Shown one piece after another: positions 20,894 to 31,840 of a stretch of 64,000 nucleotides of DNA. The stretch is from Rheinheimera soli (GTDB lineage Bacteria > Pseudomonadota > Gammaproteobacteria > Enterobacterales > Alteromonadaceae): contig NZ_JAJOYU010000001.1 of NCBI RefSeq assembly GCF_021290985.1, positions 62,001-126,000 of the forward strand, given 5' to 3'. Positions within the stretch are counted from its first letter, which is position 1. Each line of letters opens with the position of its first letter. The notes beneath the pieces were generated by a model that saw nothing but the letters and a program-made list of their open reading frames with translations, ran no database searches and was not told the DNA's origin. The position numbers and the translations under genes were made by a program.

Positions 20894-20915
20894 CAGAAAG
20901 GGCCAACAAGGCCCT
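20894..20915 (-). terminator. Probable terminator after cysB
   Basis: Stem AGGGCC / GGCCCT with a 5-nt loop, 19 bp past the cysB stop. Read leftward it is followed by a T-rich stretch (TTCTGTTT), so termination of cysB is likely but not textbook. Confidence 0.55.
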
Positions 20916-20933
20916 CTGTGTTGTCTGGAAAGG

Positions 20934-21914
<981 letters not shown>

Positions 21915-22069
21915 TCAGTGATCCGTTCTTGGCATATGATATAAACACTATACATATTCATCTGGATATTCCAACTTATTTTGATTTACTTGGAATATAT
22001 AACCAATAGTAACTAAAAAAACTGCTGTTTAGTTATCCATGGCAGTACAACGGGATCATCGGGGACTGT

Positions 22070-22762
22070 ATGTCAACTTCAGACTCATCCATCGACTTTG
22101 CAACAGTGCTGGCATCCGCTGCACATGATATGAAAAACTCTTTGTGTTTATTGATCCAGTCCATTGATAACCTGCAACAAGAGCAGCAACAACTGGACAG
22201 CAACGGCCGGGAAGAATTGTCCCGTATTCATTACGAAGCCAACAGGCTGAATATCAATCTGTTGCAGTTACTGTCCTTGTATCGTATTGAAAAAAACCAG
22301 TTACCTTTGCAAATCGACCAGTATTATATCTCTGATTTATTTGAAGAAATCCTTCTGAAAAATGAAATGTACAGCAGTCAAAAAGATATCCAGGTGGAAG
22401 TGCAGGATGGCAGCGACTTACTCTGGTATTTTGACAGCGATCTGATCAGTAACCTGCTCAATGATATGTTTGTCAACGCGCTACGCTACACCAAAAGTAA
22501 ATTATTATTAAGGGCAGAGCTGACAGAACATGGTTTGGCGATAGAACTGCATGATGATGGGCCGGGTTATCCTGAATTTATGCTGGAAAATGCCGATACC
22601 CTGATGAAAGACTTAAATTTAGCCGCTGGTCGTACTGGTTTAGGCCTGTTTTTTGCAGGGTTAATCGCCAAAGCGCATAAAAATCATGGTAAAACTGGTT
22701 TTATTCGTTTAAGTAATGGGGGGCTGTACGGCGGCGCTATGTTCAGCCTGTATCTACCTTGA
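22070..22762 (+). CDS. Orphan soluble sensor histidine kinase-like protein
   Basis: A 230-aa protein holding only a histidine kinase core. The H-box has His19 in SAAHDMKNSL, the N-box is NDMFVNALRYTKS, the G1 box DDGPGYPEF and the G2 box GRTGLGLFFAG, so the catalytic elements look intact. There is no membrane segment and no PAS, GAF or other sensor domain. No response regulator is adjacent. It might phosphorylate a distant regulator or act as a phosphatase or adaptor. It precedes a membrane-anchored coiled-coil gene by 90 bp. Confidence 0.85.
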   Translation: MSTSDSSIDFATVLASAAHDMKNSLCLLIQSIDNLQQEQQQLDSNGREELSRIHYEANRLNINLLQLLSLYRIEKNQLPLQIDQYYISDLFEEILLKNEMYSSQKDIQVEVQDGSDLLWYFDSDLISNLLNDMFVNALRYTKSKLLLRAELTEHGLAIELHDDGPGYPEFMLENADTLMKDLNLAAGRTGLGLFFAGLIAKAHKNHGKTGFIRLSNGGLYGGAMFSLYLP

Positions 22763-22852
22763 TTTGCACTTAACATAGATATTTTTCAAGGCTCGGCTTA
22801 AAATCGGCCACAGCTGAAATACCCCGATGAATCCGGGGGCAACGGAGTTTGG

Positions 22853-23614
22853 ATGCTTTTTACTATTATCATTGTGCTGGTTGTTGCACTGGTGATTATC
22901 GCCGTGATTGTCAACGCTGTGCAGCAACATAAAGAGCGGCTGGCAGCGCTGAAAAGAGCTGAGTTTTCTAAGCTCCGCACTTTGCTGGAAGATACAGAAG
23001 ACATTCTGCTGAATGCAGCCAACGTACCTATCACCAAAGGCATCATACAAATGCTGCTCAAACGTATAGTGGTTACACTCAAAGCCATGCTGGAGCTGGA
23101 GCCCAATTCAAAGGATCTGAAAAAACGTATTGGAGAGACTGAAGCCCGCTTAAATGATACCGCTGTCGGCGATATGACAGTCGAAGGTTTAACCATGCCG
23201 GATAATGACAAGCAAATTATTGGCATGATCCAGGGGATTAAAAAGCTACGGACTATTTTGCGAAGCGAACATGCCCGCGGCAATATTGATACTCAAACAG
23301 TAGTGCAGGAAGATAGACGACTTGAGATGTTGCAGCTGCGCATTAATGTCGAAAGTCAGGTGAAACGAGGCAATCAGGCTCGCGCAGGCAATATGTTGGG
23401 TTCAGCACGTCAATGTTACGAAAAAGCACTGACTACTTTGTCAAACTGTGCCCATGCTGACGACTATGTTGCGACTCGTAAAAGTGAAGTGATGACCATA
23501 CTTGAAGATATAGCGACTGAATTAAAAGAAGGTAATCTGCGCGATCGGCAGAAAAAAGCAGAACAGGAAAACAACGATTTGGATGTGCTATTTGCACCTA
23601 AACGTAAGTGGTAA
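22853..23614 (+). CDS. Membrane-anchored coiled-coil protein of unknown function
   Basis: A 253-aa protein with one N-terminal transmembrane helix (LFTIIIVLVVALVIIAVIV) followed by a basic, highly helical cytoplasmic region with coiled-coil character (QQHKERLAALKRAEF; ARAGNMLGSARQCYEKAL looks TPR-like) and a Lys-rich end (FAPKRKW). The Shine-Dalgarno GGAG lies five bases before the ATG. I do not recognise a named family. It is convergent with topA across a shared bidirectional terminator and follows the orphan kinase, with which it may be cotranscribed. Confidence 0.8.
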   Translation: MLFTIIIVLVVALVIIAVIVNAVQQHKERLAALKRAEFSKLRTLLEDTEDILLNAANVPITKGIIQMLLKRIVVTLKAMLELEPNSKDLKKRIGETEARLNDTAVGDMTVEGLTMPDNDKQIIGMIQGIKKLRTILRSEHARGNIDTQTVVQEDRRLEMLQLRINVESQVKRGNQARAGNMLGSARQCYEKALTTLSNCAHADDYVATRKSEVMTILEDIATELKEGNLRDRQKKAEQENNDLDVLFAPKRKW

Positions 23615-23617
23615 TGT

Positions 23618-23655
23618 GGTATTAAAAAAGGCGCCTAAGCGCCCTTTTTAATACC
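23618..23655. terminator. Bidirectional terminator between 22853 gene and topA
   Basis: A 17-bp stem with one mismatch around a CTAA loop, GC-rich at the top and A/T-rich at the base, so it gives a T-run in both directions. It serves both convergent genes. Confidence 0.9.
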
Positions 23656-23661
23656 TTGAAA

Positions 23662-26259
23662 TTACTTCGCTTTTTCTTTTGTCACTACCCAGCGACCATT
23701 TTCGTACCATGCCGACCAGCCAGTGGCTTTGCCATCTTTTTCCGTCATTACATACTGCTGCTTGGTCTTACGACTCCAGCGGATGATCGTCGGATTGCCT
23801 GAAGCGTCAGCTGCCGGCGCTTCAGCCAGATAATGGAACTTCGGCATAATACGGTCTTTAAAACGCGCCAGTTCAGACACCAGTGGCGCTCGTGTTTCCC
23901 TCGATTTAGGGAAAGTAGCGGCAGCAAGGAATAAACCTGCAGCGCCGTCACGCAGCACAAAATATGTGTCTGACTTTTCGCATTTGAGTTCAGGTAAATG
24001 CACAGGATCTTCTTTTGGCGGAGCAGCTTCACCATTTTTCAACAGTTTACGGGTGTTTTTACAGCTGTCATTGGTGCAACCGAAATACTTACCAAAACGT
24101 CCTGATTTCAGCTGCATATCCGAACCACACTTCTCACATTCGATTAGCGGGCCATCATAGCCTTTGAGTTTAAACACACCAGCTTCAACCAAATAACCGT
24201 CACAGCCCGGGTTATTACCACAGACATACAGCTTACGCTGCTCGTCAATCAGGTAATGATCCATAGCAGTGCCACATTTAGCACAACGTTTTTTATGACG
24301 CAGTATTTCGGTTTCTAATTCGTCTTCATCTGCTACTTCTACCGCATCATCACCAGGAGTCAGGTTCATAGTGGTGGTGCAGCGTTCTTTTGGCGGCAGG
24401 TTGTAACCTGAACAGCCTAAGAACACGCCAGTAGATGCAGTACGAATACCCATCTGGCGGCCACAAGTTGGACAAGCAATATCCGTCAGCACAAACTGAT
24501 TGGTGCGCATACCACCTTGTTCCGGGTCAGATTCCGCCGTTTTTAACTGCTGTGAAAAATCGCCATAAAACTGATCCAGCACTTTACGCCATTGCAATTC
24601 ACCATGAGCAATATCATCAAGGCGCACTTCCATATTGGCGGTAAAGTCGTAACTCATTAAATCGCCGAAGTTTTCAACCAGGCGGTCAGTGACAATTTCG
24701 CCCATTTTTTCGGCGTAGAAACGGCGGTTGTCGACTTTGACATAACCACGTTCCTGAATAGTCGAAATAATAGCAGCATAGGTTGAAGGACGGCCTATAC
24801 CGCGCTTTTCCAGCTCTTTAACTAAACTGGCTTCACTAAAACGAGCCGGTGGCTTGGTAAAGTGTTGGGCTGGAGTTAATTGCTCCAGCTTTAAGCTTTC
24901 GCCAGGTTTTACATCCGGCAATTCCAGCTCTTCTTCGTCTTTGCGTTTCTGCGCAGGCTGCACTTTAGTCCAGCCATCAAAACGTAATACCCGGCCTTTG
25001 GCTTTTAATTCAAAGTCAGCTGCAGCCACTGTGATCACAGTGACATCATACTGGGCTGAAGGCATTTGACAAGCGACAAACTGGCGCCAAATCAGCTCGT
25101 AAAGTTTACGGGCATCGGCTTCCATATCCTGCAGGCTGCTGGCCAAAACAAAAACATCTGATGGACGAATGGCTTCGTGCGCTTCCTGGGCATTGGCTTT
25201 GCTACCATAACTTAATGGCTGTTCTGGCAAATACTTGGTGCCAAAATTTTGTTCGATATAGTCACGACAAGCTGTCAGTGCATCGGCACTTAAGTTAGTC
25301 GAGTCGGTACGCATATAAGTAATATGGCCAGCTTCGTATAAGCGCTGGGCCAGCATCATGGTTTTTTTCACGCCATAGCCTAAACGGGTACTGGCGGCTT
25401 GTTGTAAGGTTGAGGTGATAAAAGGCGCCTGAGCTTTACTGCTCGATGGCTTATCTTCACGCTCAATGACTTCGTAGCTGGCTTTTTGCAATATGGCAAC
25501 GGCAGCATCAGTCTGAGCTTTATTTTCAGGTCTGAAGGCTTTTCCGGCTTGTTTAGCTACATCCAACTGCAGGTTAACACCAGCTTTGGTTTGCGTATCA
25601 GCAGCAACAGTCCAGTATTCTTCCGGCACAAAAGCTTTAATTTCGCGCTCACGCTCCACCACCAACCGCACAGCCACAGACTGCACACGACCAGCAGATA
25701 AGCCTCGGGCTACTTTTTTCCACAGCAATGGCGAGACCATAAAACCAACAACCCGGTCTAAAAAACGACGGGCTTGCTGAGCATTAACGCGATGCTGATT
25801 GACTTCACCAGGTTCAACAAAAGCATTTTTTATAGCATTTTGAGTGATCTCGTTAAACACCACTCGCTTAAACTTCTGATGCTCGCCACCAATAATTTCC
25901 TGAAGGTGCCAGGCTATCGCCTCCCCTTCGCGGTCTAAGTCTGTTGCCAGATAAACGGTGTCCGCTTTTTCAGCCAGAGCTTTCAGCTCTTTGACGACTT
26001 TCTCTTTGCCGGGCAAAATTTCGTAACGGGCCTGCCAGTTATTGTTTGGGTCTATGCCCATACGTTCAACCAGAGCCTGATACTCTTTTTGCTCTTTGCT
26101 GAGCTTCGTTTTGTCTTCTTTGACTTTATCTTTGTTACTGCTGGTAGGCAGATCGCGGATATGACCAACGCTGGATTTGACGATAAAGTCATTTCCAAGG
26201 TATTTGTTGATGGTTTTAGCTTTCGCCGGTGATTCGACTATGACTAGTGATTTCGCCAT
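23662..26259 (-). CDS. topA: DNA topoisomerase I
   Basis: Type IA topoisomerase that relaxes negative supercoils. It has 865 aa, the E. coli length. The Toprim domain starts at [20 protein letters not shown]; the catalytic tyrosine is in [24 protein letters not shown] is the conserved gate region. Three C-terminal zinc-ribbon-like units follow (CPTCGRQMG...; CAKCGTAM...[15 protein letters not shown]...CTNDSC), then a Trp-rich basic tail. Monocistronic. Confidence 0.98.
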   Translation of the reverse strand: MAKSLVIVESPAKAKTINKYLGNDFIVKSSVGHIRDLPTSSNKDKVKEDKTKLSKEQKEYQALVERMGIDPNNNWQARYEILPGKEKVVKELKALAEKADTVYLATDLDREGEAIAWHLQEIIGGEHQKFKRVVFNEITQNAIKNAFVEPGEVNQHRVNAQQARRFLDRVVGFMVSPLLWKKVARGLSAGRVQSVAVRLVVEREREIKAFVPEEYWTVAADTQTKAGVNLQLDVAKQAGKAFRPENKAQTDAAVAILQKASYEVIEREDKPSSSKAQAPFITSTLQQAASTRLGYGVKKTMMLAQRLYEAGHITYMRTDSTNLSADALTACRDYIEQNFGTKYLPEQPLSYGSKANAQEAHEAIRPSDVFVLASSLQDMEADARKLYELIWRQFVACQMPSAQYDVTVITVAAADFELKAKGRVLRFDGWTKVQPAQKRKDEEELELPDVKPGESLKLEQLTPAQHFTKPPARFSEASLVKELEKRGIGRPSTYAAIISTIQERGYVKVDNRRFYAEKMGEIVTDRLVENFGDLMSYDFTANMEVRLDDIAHGELQWRKVLDQFYGDFSQQLKTAESDPEQGGMRTNQFVLTDIACPTCGRQMGIRTASTGVFLGCSGYNLPPKERCTTTMNLTPGDDAVEVADEDELETEILRHKKRCAKCGTAMDHYLIDEQRKLYVCGNNPGCDGYLVEAGVFKLKGYDGPLIECEKCGSDMQLKSGRFGKYFGCTNDSCKNTRKLLKNGEAAPPKEDPVHLPELKCEKSDTYFVLRDGAAGLFLAAATFPKSRETRAPLVSELARFKDRIMPKFHYLAEAPAADASGNPTIIRWSRKTKQQYVMTEKDGKATGWSAWYENGRWVVTKEKAK

Positions 26260-26446
26260 TTTGTGATTGAGATCCCTGACCTTTTGGCGTGCCGGTGGGC
26301 ACTTCTTTTTTAACGTATATCCGTAAACTCAAGTTGTGACAAGAGAATAAGTTCATTATTATGCCAGAAGGTCACAATTTAGTGACTTTTCGCTGAATAA
26401 ATCAGCGGGACCTGCATAAAGTAATAAAAGTCGCAGCATACCGACA

Positions 26447-26540
26447 AGCGAGCGAGACCCGGAAGCATAGATGCCTTATGTGACAGGAGCGAGCGAAACT
26501 TTTGGAGCATAGTTGTCCTATGTGACTGGGGCGAGTAGTG
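26447..26540. repeat. Two and a part tandem copies of a 41-42 bp intergenic repeat
   Basis: Two units start with AGCGAGCGA at 26447 and 26488 and share GCATAG(A/T)TG(C/T)C followed by (T/C)TATGTGAC; a truncated third begins GGGCGAG near 26528. Each unit holds a small inverted repeat (CATAG / CTATG or CATA / TATG). It lies in the 26260-26646 gap between divergent topA and astB. A separate hairpin GTGCC / GGCAC followed by a T-run sits at about 26289-26313 on the plus strand. No gene is seen in the gap. Confidence 0.65.
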
Positions 26541-26646
26541 CAGTCAACAACGCTGTGGCTTTAAGTACGCAGGGACAAAATGAAGCAACGGCCGCAATAA
26601 TAATAAAAGCAGTGCCCCTTCCCAAAAATGAAGGAATAAAGCAAAA

Positions 26647-27990
26647 ATGAAGTTCTTTGAAGCAAACTTTGACGGCCTGGTCGGGCCGACGCACAACTAT
26701 GCCGGATTATCCATCGGCAATGTTGCCTCGCTAAATAACGCCAAAAACACCTCCAGTCCGAAACAAGCCGCTAAGCAGGGTTTGCAGAAGATGAAGTCTT
26801 TGTCTGAATTGGGTTTAGTACAAGGCGTACTGGCTCCACAGGAACGACCTGATGTCTATACGTTAAGACGTTTAGGTTTTACCGGCACAGACAGTGAAGT
26901 GATAAGTTTGGCGGCCAAACAAGCGCCAGCTGTGCTGAAAGCTGTCTGTTCGGCTTCCAGTATGTGGACTGCCAATGCTGCGACTATTTCACCCAGTGCA
27001 GACACAGCGGACGGTAAAATCCATTTTACGCCGGCGAACTTAACCAACAAGTTTCACCGTTCACTCGAACCTTTAACCACAGGCCGTATCCTTAAAGCTA
27101 TGTTCAGTGATGACAAACACTTTGCTCATCACCAGCATTTGCCGGATAACGATCACTTTGGTGACGAAGGCGCGGCCAACCATACCCGCTTATGCAGTGA
27201 TTATGGCGATGCTGGCGTTGAGTTGTTTGTCTACGGTCGTTATGCCTTTGATTCGTCTAAACCAGCGCCAAAACGCTTTCCGGCCCGCCATACCCTGGAA
27301 GCCTGTGAAGCAGTCGCTCGTTTGCATGGACTGTCAGAAAACGGCGCTGTGATGATGCAACAGAACCCTGACGTCATTGATCAGGGCGTCTTTCACAATG
27401 ATGTGATCGCAGTTGGCAACCAAAACGTGTTGTTTTTCCACGAACAGGCTTTTGTTGATACCCAAAGCAAACTGGATGAAATTCGCCGCAAGTTTGGCAC
27501 AGCAGCAGATTTACACTTTATTGAAGTAAAAACCTCTGAAGTATCAGTATCAGAAGCTGTGAAAACCTATCTGTTTAACACTCAGTTGGTCACTTTGCCA
27601 AATGGCGATATGGCTATTATTGCGCCAACAGAATGCCGCGACAGCGCCACTGTGTCGGCTTATCTGGAGCAACTGACAGGCCGGGGTACTCCGGTACGTC
27701 AGGTGCATTACTTTGATGTGAAACAAAGTATGCAAAATGGCGGCGGTCCAGCCTGTTTACGCCTACGTGTGGCAATGAGTGCTGCTGAACATCAGGCGGT
27801 GAATCCGGCTGTGCTGATGAACGACAGCTTGTTTATCCGCTTAAATCAGTGGGTAGACACGCATTACCGTGACCAGATCAGCGAAGCAGATTTAGCCGAT
27901 CCGCAACTGCTGATTGAAAGTCGTCAGGCACTGGATGAACTAACACAAATCTTAAAACTTGGGTCTGTGTATCAATTCCAGCGTAATTAG
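26647..27990 (+). CDS. astB: N-succinylarginine dihydrolase
   Basis: Second enzyme of the arginine succinyltransferase pathway; it hydrolyses N2-succinylarginine to succinylornithine, CO2 and ammonia. The 447-aa protein matches the family length. Family segments are [15 protein letters not shown] at the N-terminus, [31 protein letters not shown] with a catalytic His, and [12 protein letters not shown] with the nucleophilic Cys. The other ast genes are not in the window, so the pathway is split in this genome. A hairpin repeat and terminator follow the stop. Confidence 0.96.
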   Translation: MKFFEANFDGLVGPTHNYAGLSIGNVASLNNAKNTSSPKQAAKQGLQKMKSLSELGLVQGVLAPQERPDVYTLRRLGFTGTDSEVISLAAKQAPAVLKAVCSASSMWTANAATISPSADTADGKIHFTPANLTNKFHRSLEPLTTGRILKAMFSDDKHFAHHQHLPDNDHFGDEGAANHTRLCSDYGDAGVELFVYGRYAFDSSKPAPKRFPARHTLEACEAVARLHGLSENGAVMMQQNPDVIDQGVFHNDVIAVGNQNVLFFHEQAFVDTQSKLDEIRRKFGTAADLHFIEVKTSEVSVSEAVKTYLFNTQLVTLPNGDMAIIAPTECRDSATVSAYLEQLTGRGTPVRQVHYFDVKQSMQNGGGPACLRLRVAMSAAEHQAVNPAVLMNDSLFIRLNQWVDTHYRDQISEADLADPQLLIESRQALDELTQILKLGSVYQFQRN

Positions 27991-28003
27991 ATGGTAACAA
28001 CCA

Positions 28004-28057
28004 TATTGTCGTAACACTGTTTATAAAGGTTGCGACATAACTGTTATTGATGGGCAT
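28004..28057 (+). repeat. Terminator-linked hairpin repeat, diverged copy after astB
   Basis: Diverged member of the family at 31841. The stem GTCGTAAC (28008-28015) pairs with GTTGCGAC (28029-28036) through one G-U wobble, the loop is again 13 nt, and the tail keeps ATA, ATGG and a final CAT at 28055-28057 that abuts the terminator. The distances from stem to terminator are identical to the 31.8-kb units although tail identity is only about two thirds. Confidence 0.7.
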
Positions 28058-28089
28058 AAAAAAGGCGGAACCGATTTCCGCCTTTTTTT
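28058..28089. terminator. Bidirectional terminator after astB
   Basis: Stem AAAAAAGGCGGAA / TTCCGCCTTTTTTT with a 5-nt loop CCGAT. It ends astB and, on the minus strand, the Ig-like lipoprotein gene whose stop is 16 bp away. Confidence 0.92.
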
Positions 28090-28104
28090 ACACCAAAATA
28101 CCCT

Positions 28105-30357
28105 TTAATTTATATCGGTACAGAACTCCCCCTCACCAAATGGATTTTTTGCTGGTGTAGCAGTTTGATCAGAAATATATTCTCCAGACACCCGGGTTCT
28201 GAACTCTCGGCTTGATATATTTTCGGTGCCATCAGCAAAGCCAGAGACGGTAATGAGAACTTCAGTCCATGGAGCAATATCCCTTGGATAAGTCATATCA
28301 AAAGTTGCAATACCATTGCTATCAGCTCTTACTGTCCTTGGCACCGATGCAACGTTACCAGGGGTTAGCTGCCCATCACCATTCGTATCTTCCGTAACAT
28401 CTATCACTCCATCGCCATCGGTATCTTCTTCATCCAAAATTCCGTTGTTATTCACATCCTCACTGGCGCAATTAGTAGCAGCTTCGGAGCTATCTGCAAC
28501 CCAATATTCAAATTCAATCGGATCAGGAAATTCATCCCACTCCCCTTTGTCATAACTCAAAGGTAATACTGAAACATTGAGATCTTGTCCTGCAACTGGA
28601 TTACCGGACGAGTCCGTTACCAAAACAGAGAACTCTTGTGCAAATAAAGTGGTGCTTGGAGCTTTAATTGTATTTCCTGTACCAAAACGGAAAAATAATG
28701 TTCTGGCACCGACAGAGACGGGTACCTGTTTACTGATAGCGGAGTTATCAAGAACTGTTGCCTGTATGTTTAGGTTGGCACCTGTGCCTGCTCCTGTTGA
28801 GCTATCAGATGTAAACACTGTTGTTGCCAGACCTTGTGAATCGGAGATCGATGTAGCCGGATTGATTTGCCCTCCAGGAGCACCAACTAAAGTAAATGCA
28901 ACAGTTGTATTTTTCACGGGGTTTTTATTTTGATCGCGAACTATTGCGCGCACAATACTTTGTTCTCCGGGGCCAAGCTGAGCAGGAAAAGCCTGGAGTT
29001 CAATGTTATCGGGAATAGTTGCGATAAACTCAACACGAGTCTGAGTTGTTAACAAATTAACAGACCCCTCCAAAACTTCAGTTGCTACTATATTTGCAAA
29101 ACCAGCAAAGTCTGAATGAACAAACACATCCGCCCTCCCCAAAACAGTTTGTGCAGCTATGGAAATAGATGTCCCCGCTTCATCTTCACTGTCGCTGAGA
29201 GTGCCTCGAGTGGTTGTAAAAGTCAGTTCACCTCCTTCTTTAGCATTACCATTGACCAACCACTCCAGACTTAGCATACGGTCAAGATCCGCTACGGTAC
29301 CTAAATCGACCTCTATCGCATCTGTTCTCAAAAACCTGAACTGGTCGGATTGAATGCTAATAGCTGCCACTGCAGTAGCACCTAAACCTGTCACTCGGAG
29401 CTCATCTGTGCCGCCCTGTGTTGCTCTGTAGGTAAAAGTCACCCTGCCACTATTACCAGCAGTCACCAGTGAAGTACTGGTAATAGGGTTATTCAATGAA
29501 GAAGTCACAGCTAAGGTCCGCCCCTGAATACCTTTGCCGTCAAAGTCGGTTAAATCCGCGGTAATAGTTACTTCGTCAGACAATACCATGGAGCGCGGAG
29601 CGCTGATCAGAATCGAGGTGCCAACTATATTAATATCTACAGTCGCGCTCTTATCCCCGACCGCAGCAGTCACTGTGACTGTGCGCAATGATGGGTCTAC
29701 ACTGCTGGATAAATTGGCCTTGGCGACTCCATCTGATTCTGTGACAGCACTAACCACTTCCAACTCCCCTGAGGATGAGCTGAACTGTACTGTGACTCCG
29801 GGTTGTAAGACATTATTGGTGTCCAGAACCACTGCAGACAAAGCGACTTGTGCTGTACTGCCGGAACCTAACTGCAAAGTATCAGCAATTAAGCGCAGTG
29901 AACCGACCGGCTTTTCAGGTTCTACATCATCAGCATCCCCCGCGGAAGTAAAACTAATGGTAGTGGATTGTCCACCTGTTAAAGTAGCGGCTATGGTACC
30001 GGCACCACTTTTGGTTCCGACCAACACTCCTATCACAGCAACACCATTGCTGTTGGTTTGCGCTGTGCCCGCTTCATTATTAAAGTTGGCTAAAAGTGCA
30101 TCATTGAGACTAAAAGTCACCAGTTGCCCTGCCATAGAGCGACCGGTTGACGAGGTTAAAGTGGCTGTTAATGTCAGGGGCTGCGCTTTACTTACTTCAG
30201 AGGATACCACTGCGGCTGCGTTGGTCAGTACCAGACTGATAGTGATCACTTCGGTTGTACCACCGTCGTCGTCGTCATCAGTAATAGTGCCTCCACCACC
30301 ACAAGCAGCTAACAGGAACAACAAAACGACGATAAAGTAGCACCTGACTCTAAGCAT
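28105..30357 (-). CDS. Ig-like (Big_1/invasin-type) repeat lipoprotein
   Basis: A 750-aa lipoprotein with signal and lipobox FLLAAC, then a Gly/Asp-rich spacer (GGGGTITDDDDDGGTTEV) suggesting outer-membrane surface display. The body is a chain of about five to six bacterial Ig-like domains; motifs such as GVAVIGVLVGTKSGAG, DGVAKANLSSS, GRVTFTYRATQGGTDEL and DSQGLATTVFTSDSSTGAG mark repeats of about 100 residues. Near the C-terminus the Asp-rich run DVNNNGILDEEDTDGDGVID with DTNGDGQLTPG looks like calcium-binding dockerin/EF-hand loops. Function is probably adhesive or structural; ligand unknown. Confidence 0.82.
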   Translation of the reverse strand: MLRVRCYFIVVLLFLLAACGGGGTITDDDDDGGTTEVITISLVLTNAAAVVSSEVSKAQPLTLTATLTSSTGRSMAGQLVTFSLNDALLANFNNEAGTAQTNSNGVAVIGVLVGTKSGAGTIAATLTGGQSTTISFTSAGDADDVEPEKPVGSLRLIADTLQLGSGSTAQVALSAVVLDTNNVLQPGVTVQFSSSSGELEVVSAVTESDGVAKANLSSSVDPSLRTVTVTAAVGDKSATVDINIVGTSILISAPRSMVLSDEVTITADLTDFDGKGIQGRTLAVTSSLNNPITSTSLVTAGNSGRVTFTYRATQGGTDELRVTGLGATAVAAISIQSDQFRFLRTDAIEVDLGTVADLDRMLSLEWLVNGNAKEGGELTFTTTRGTLSDSEDEAGTSISIAAQTVLGRADVFVHSDFAGFANIVATEVLEGSVNLLTTQTRVEFIATIPDNIELQAFPAQLGPGEQSIVRAIVRDQNKNPVKNTTVAFTLVGAPGGQINPATSISDSQGLATTVFTSDSSTGAGTGANLNIQATVLDNSAISKQVPVSVGARTLFFRFGTGNTIKAPSTTLFAQEFSVLVTDSSGNPVAGQDLNVSVLPLSYDKGEWDEFPDPIEFEYWVADSSEAATNCASEDVNNNGILDEEDTDGDGVIDVTEDTNGDGQLTPGNVASVPRTVRADSNGIATFDMTYPRDIAPWTEVLITVSGFADGTENISSREFRTRVSGEYISDQTATPAKNPFGEGEFCTDIN

Positions 30358-30525
30358 CTGGATTCTCCATTGGATGCGCTAACTTATTGTAATTATTCTA
30401 GCTTAGTCGAAACTTATTCAGTGGGCTAAGTCAAAGCGCAAAATAATTCCGTCAGTTGCGGTTTTTCTTTTGGCTCGCAAACTGTTAGGCTAAGCGGCAT
30501 TTTCCGGGCTGATAACAAAATAAAA

Positions 30526-31833
30526 ATGACTGCAAAAAAGAAATTAGGTCTAACCCCACGTATTCTGATTGGTATGGCACTGGGTATTCTGGTTGGTGCT
30601 TTATTTAAATTCCTGCTAGCAGGCGAAGCAGAACGAACCTTAAGTTTGTTTGGTGCAGAGCTGGGTTTACGGGCATTTTTTGTCGACGGCATTTTTCACG
30701 CGGGCGGACAAATATTTGTCGCCAGTTTGAAGATGTTGGTTGTCCCCTTGGTTTTTGTATCCTTGGTCTGCGGTACCAGCTCGCTAAGTGATCCAAACAC
30801 GCTGGGGCGTTTGGGTGCAAAAGCTATGGGCTTATTTACATTAACCACAGCTATAGCCATTGCCTTGGCCATTTTCTTTGCCGTACTGATTTCACCGGGC
30901 GCTGGCGTCAACATGGTTGCCGACTCAACGTTTCAAACCGGAACAGCCCCTTCAATAGCCGAAGTTTTTATTAACATGTTCCCAAGCAATCCTGTTGATG
31001 CGATGGCTAAAGGGGAAATGCTGCAAATCATTGTATTCTCAGTATTGTTTGGTCTGGCTGTTGCCATGAGCGGCGAAGCCGGAGTTCGGGTTCGGTATTT
31101 CTTTAATGACCTAAACGAAGTAGTGATGAAGCTGGTTGGCTTTATGATGGCTTTAGCACCTTATGGTGTGTTCTTCCTTATGGCGAAGTTATTCACCACC
31201 CTTGATATGAAAGACATGGGTAGCTTGGTCTGGTATTTCGCTACTGTACTGTTTGTGTTAGTTTTCCACGGTTTTGTAGTTTATGGCACCTTGTTAAAAG
31301 TATTTGGCCGCTTAAGCCCGCTGATGTTTTTCCGCAAGATGAAAGATGCAGCTTTGTTTGCCTTCAGCACCTCAAGCAGCAATGCGACTCTGGCTGTTAA
31401 TATGGAAACCACCACCAAAAAACTGGGGGTCAACAACAACATCGCTTCATTCACTATTCCTTTGGGTGCAACCATCAATATGGATGGCACAGCCATCATG
31501 CAAGGGGTTGCTACTGTATTTATCGCTCAGGTGTTTCAGGTGGATTTAACCACTATGGATTACCTGATGGTGATTTTGACCGCCACTTTAGCCTCTATAG
31601 GTACTGCTGGTGTGCCTGGTGTAGGTTTAATTATGCTGGCTATGGTATTGCAGCAAGTAGGCTTACCTGTCGAAGGTATAGCGCTGATTATTGGCGTGGA
31701 CCGTTTACTGGATATGACCCGTACCGCAGTGAATATTACCGGTGATGCTATGGTGTCTTGCATTATCGCTAAAAGTGAAAATCAGTTTGATGCCGAGTGT
31801 TTTAACAACCCGGATGCAGGCAGAAACGTTTAA
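30526..31833 (+). CDS. Dicarboxylate/amino acid:cation symporter (DAACS, GltP/DctA-like)
   Basis: A 435-aa inner-membrane transporter of the glutamate/dicarboxylate symporter family with about eight helices and two re-entrant loops. The serine-rich HP1 tip STSSSNATLAV (about residue 283), the NMDGTAIMQG motif of TM7, the HP2 segment SIGTAGVPGVG and the TM8 region DRLLDMTRTAVNITGD are present. Glutamate, aspartate or C4-dicarboxylates with sodium or protons are the usual substrates; sequence alone does not separate them. The 3' untranslated region carries a four-unit hairpin repeat array. Confidence 0.93.
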   Translation: MTAKKKLGLTPRILIGMALGILVGALFKFLLAGEAERTLSLFGAELGLRAFFVDGIFHAGGQIFVASLKMLVVPLVFVSLVCGTSSLSDPNTLGRLGAKAMGLFTLTTAIAIALAIFFAVLISPGAGVNMVADSTFQTGTAPSIAEVFINMFPSNPVDAMAKGEMLQIIVFSVLFGLAVAMSGEAGVRVRYFFNDLNEVVMKLVGFMMALAPYGVFFLMAKLFTTLDMKDMGSLVWYFATVLFVLVFHGFVVYGTLLKVFGRLSPLMFFRKMKDAALFAFSTSSSNATLAVNMETTTKKLGVNNNIASFTIPLGATINMDGTAIMQGVATVFIAQVFQVDLTTMDYLMVILTATLASIGTAGVPGVGLIMLAMVLQQVGLPVEGIALIIGVDRLLDMTRTAVNITGDAMVSCIIAKSENQFDAECFNNPDAGRNV

Positions 31834-31840
31834 TAAAGGA

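Noticed and set aside
20827..20933. Further metE sequence in another frame after the relic
   Set aside because: Alternative frames (for example MLKICQEQRQEFAPLAAEK) did not resemble MetE segments I know, so the relic is limited to the recognised part.
29534..30340. 268-aa rightward ORF opposite the Ig-like lipoprotein
   Set aside because: Composition (Ser/Thr/Val/Pro) mirrors the antisense of the Ig repeats; no ribosome site or domain.
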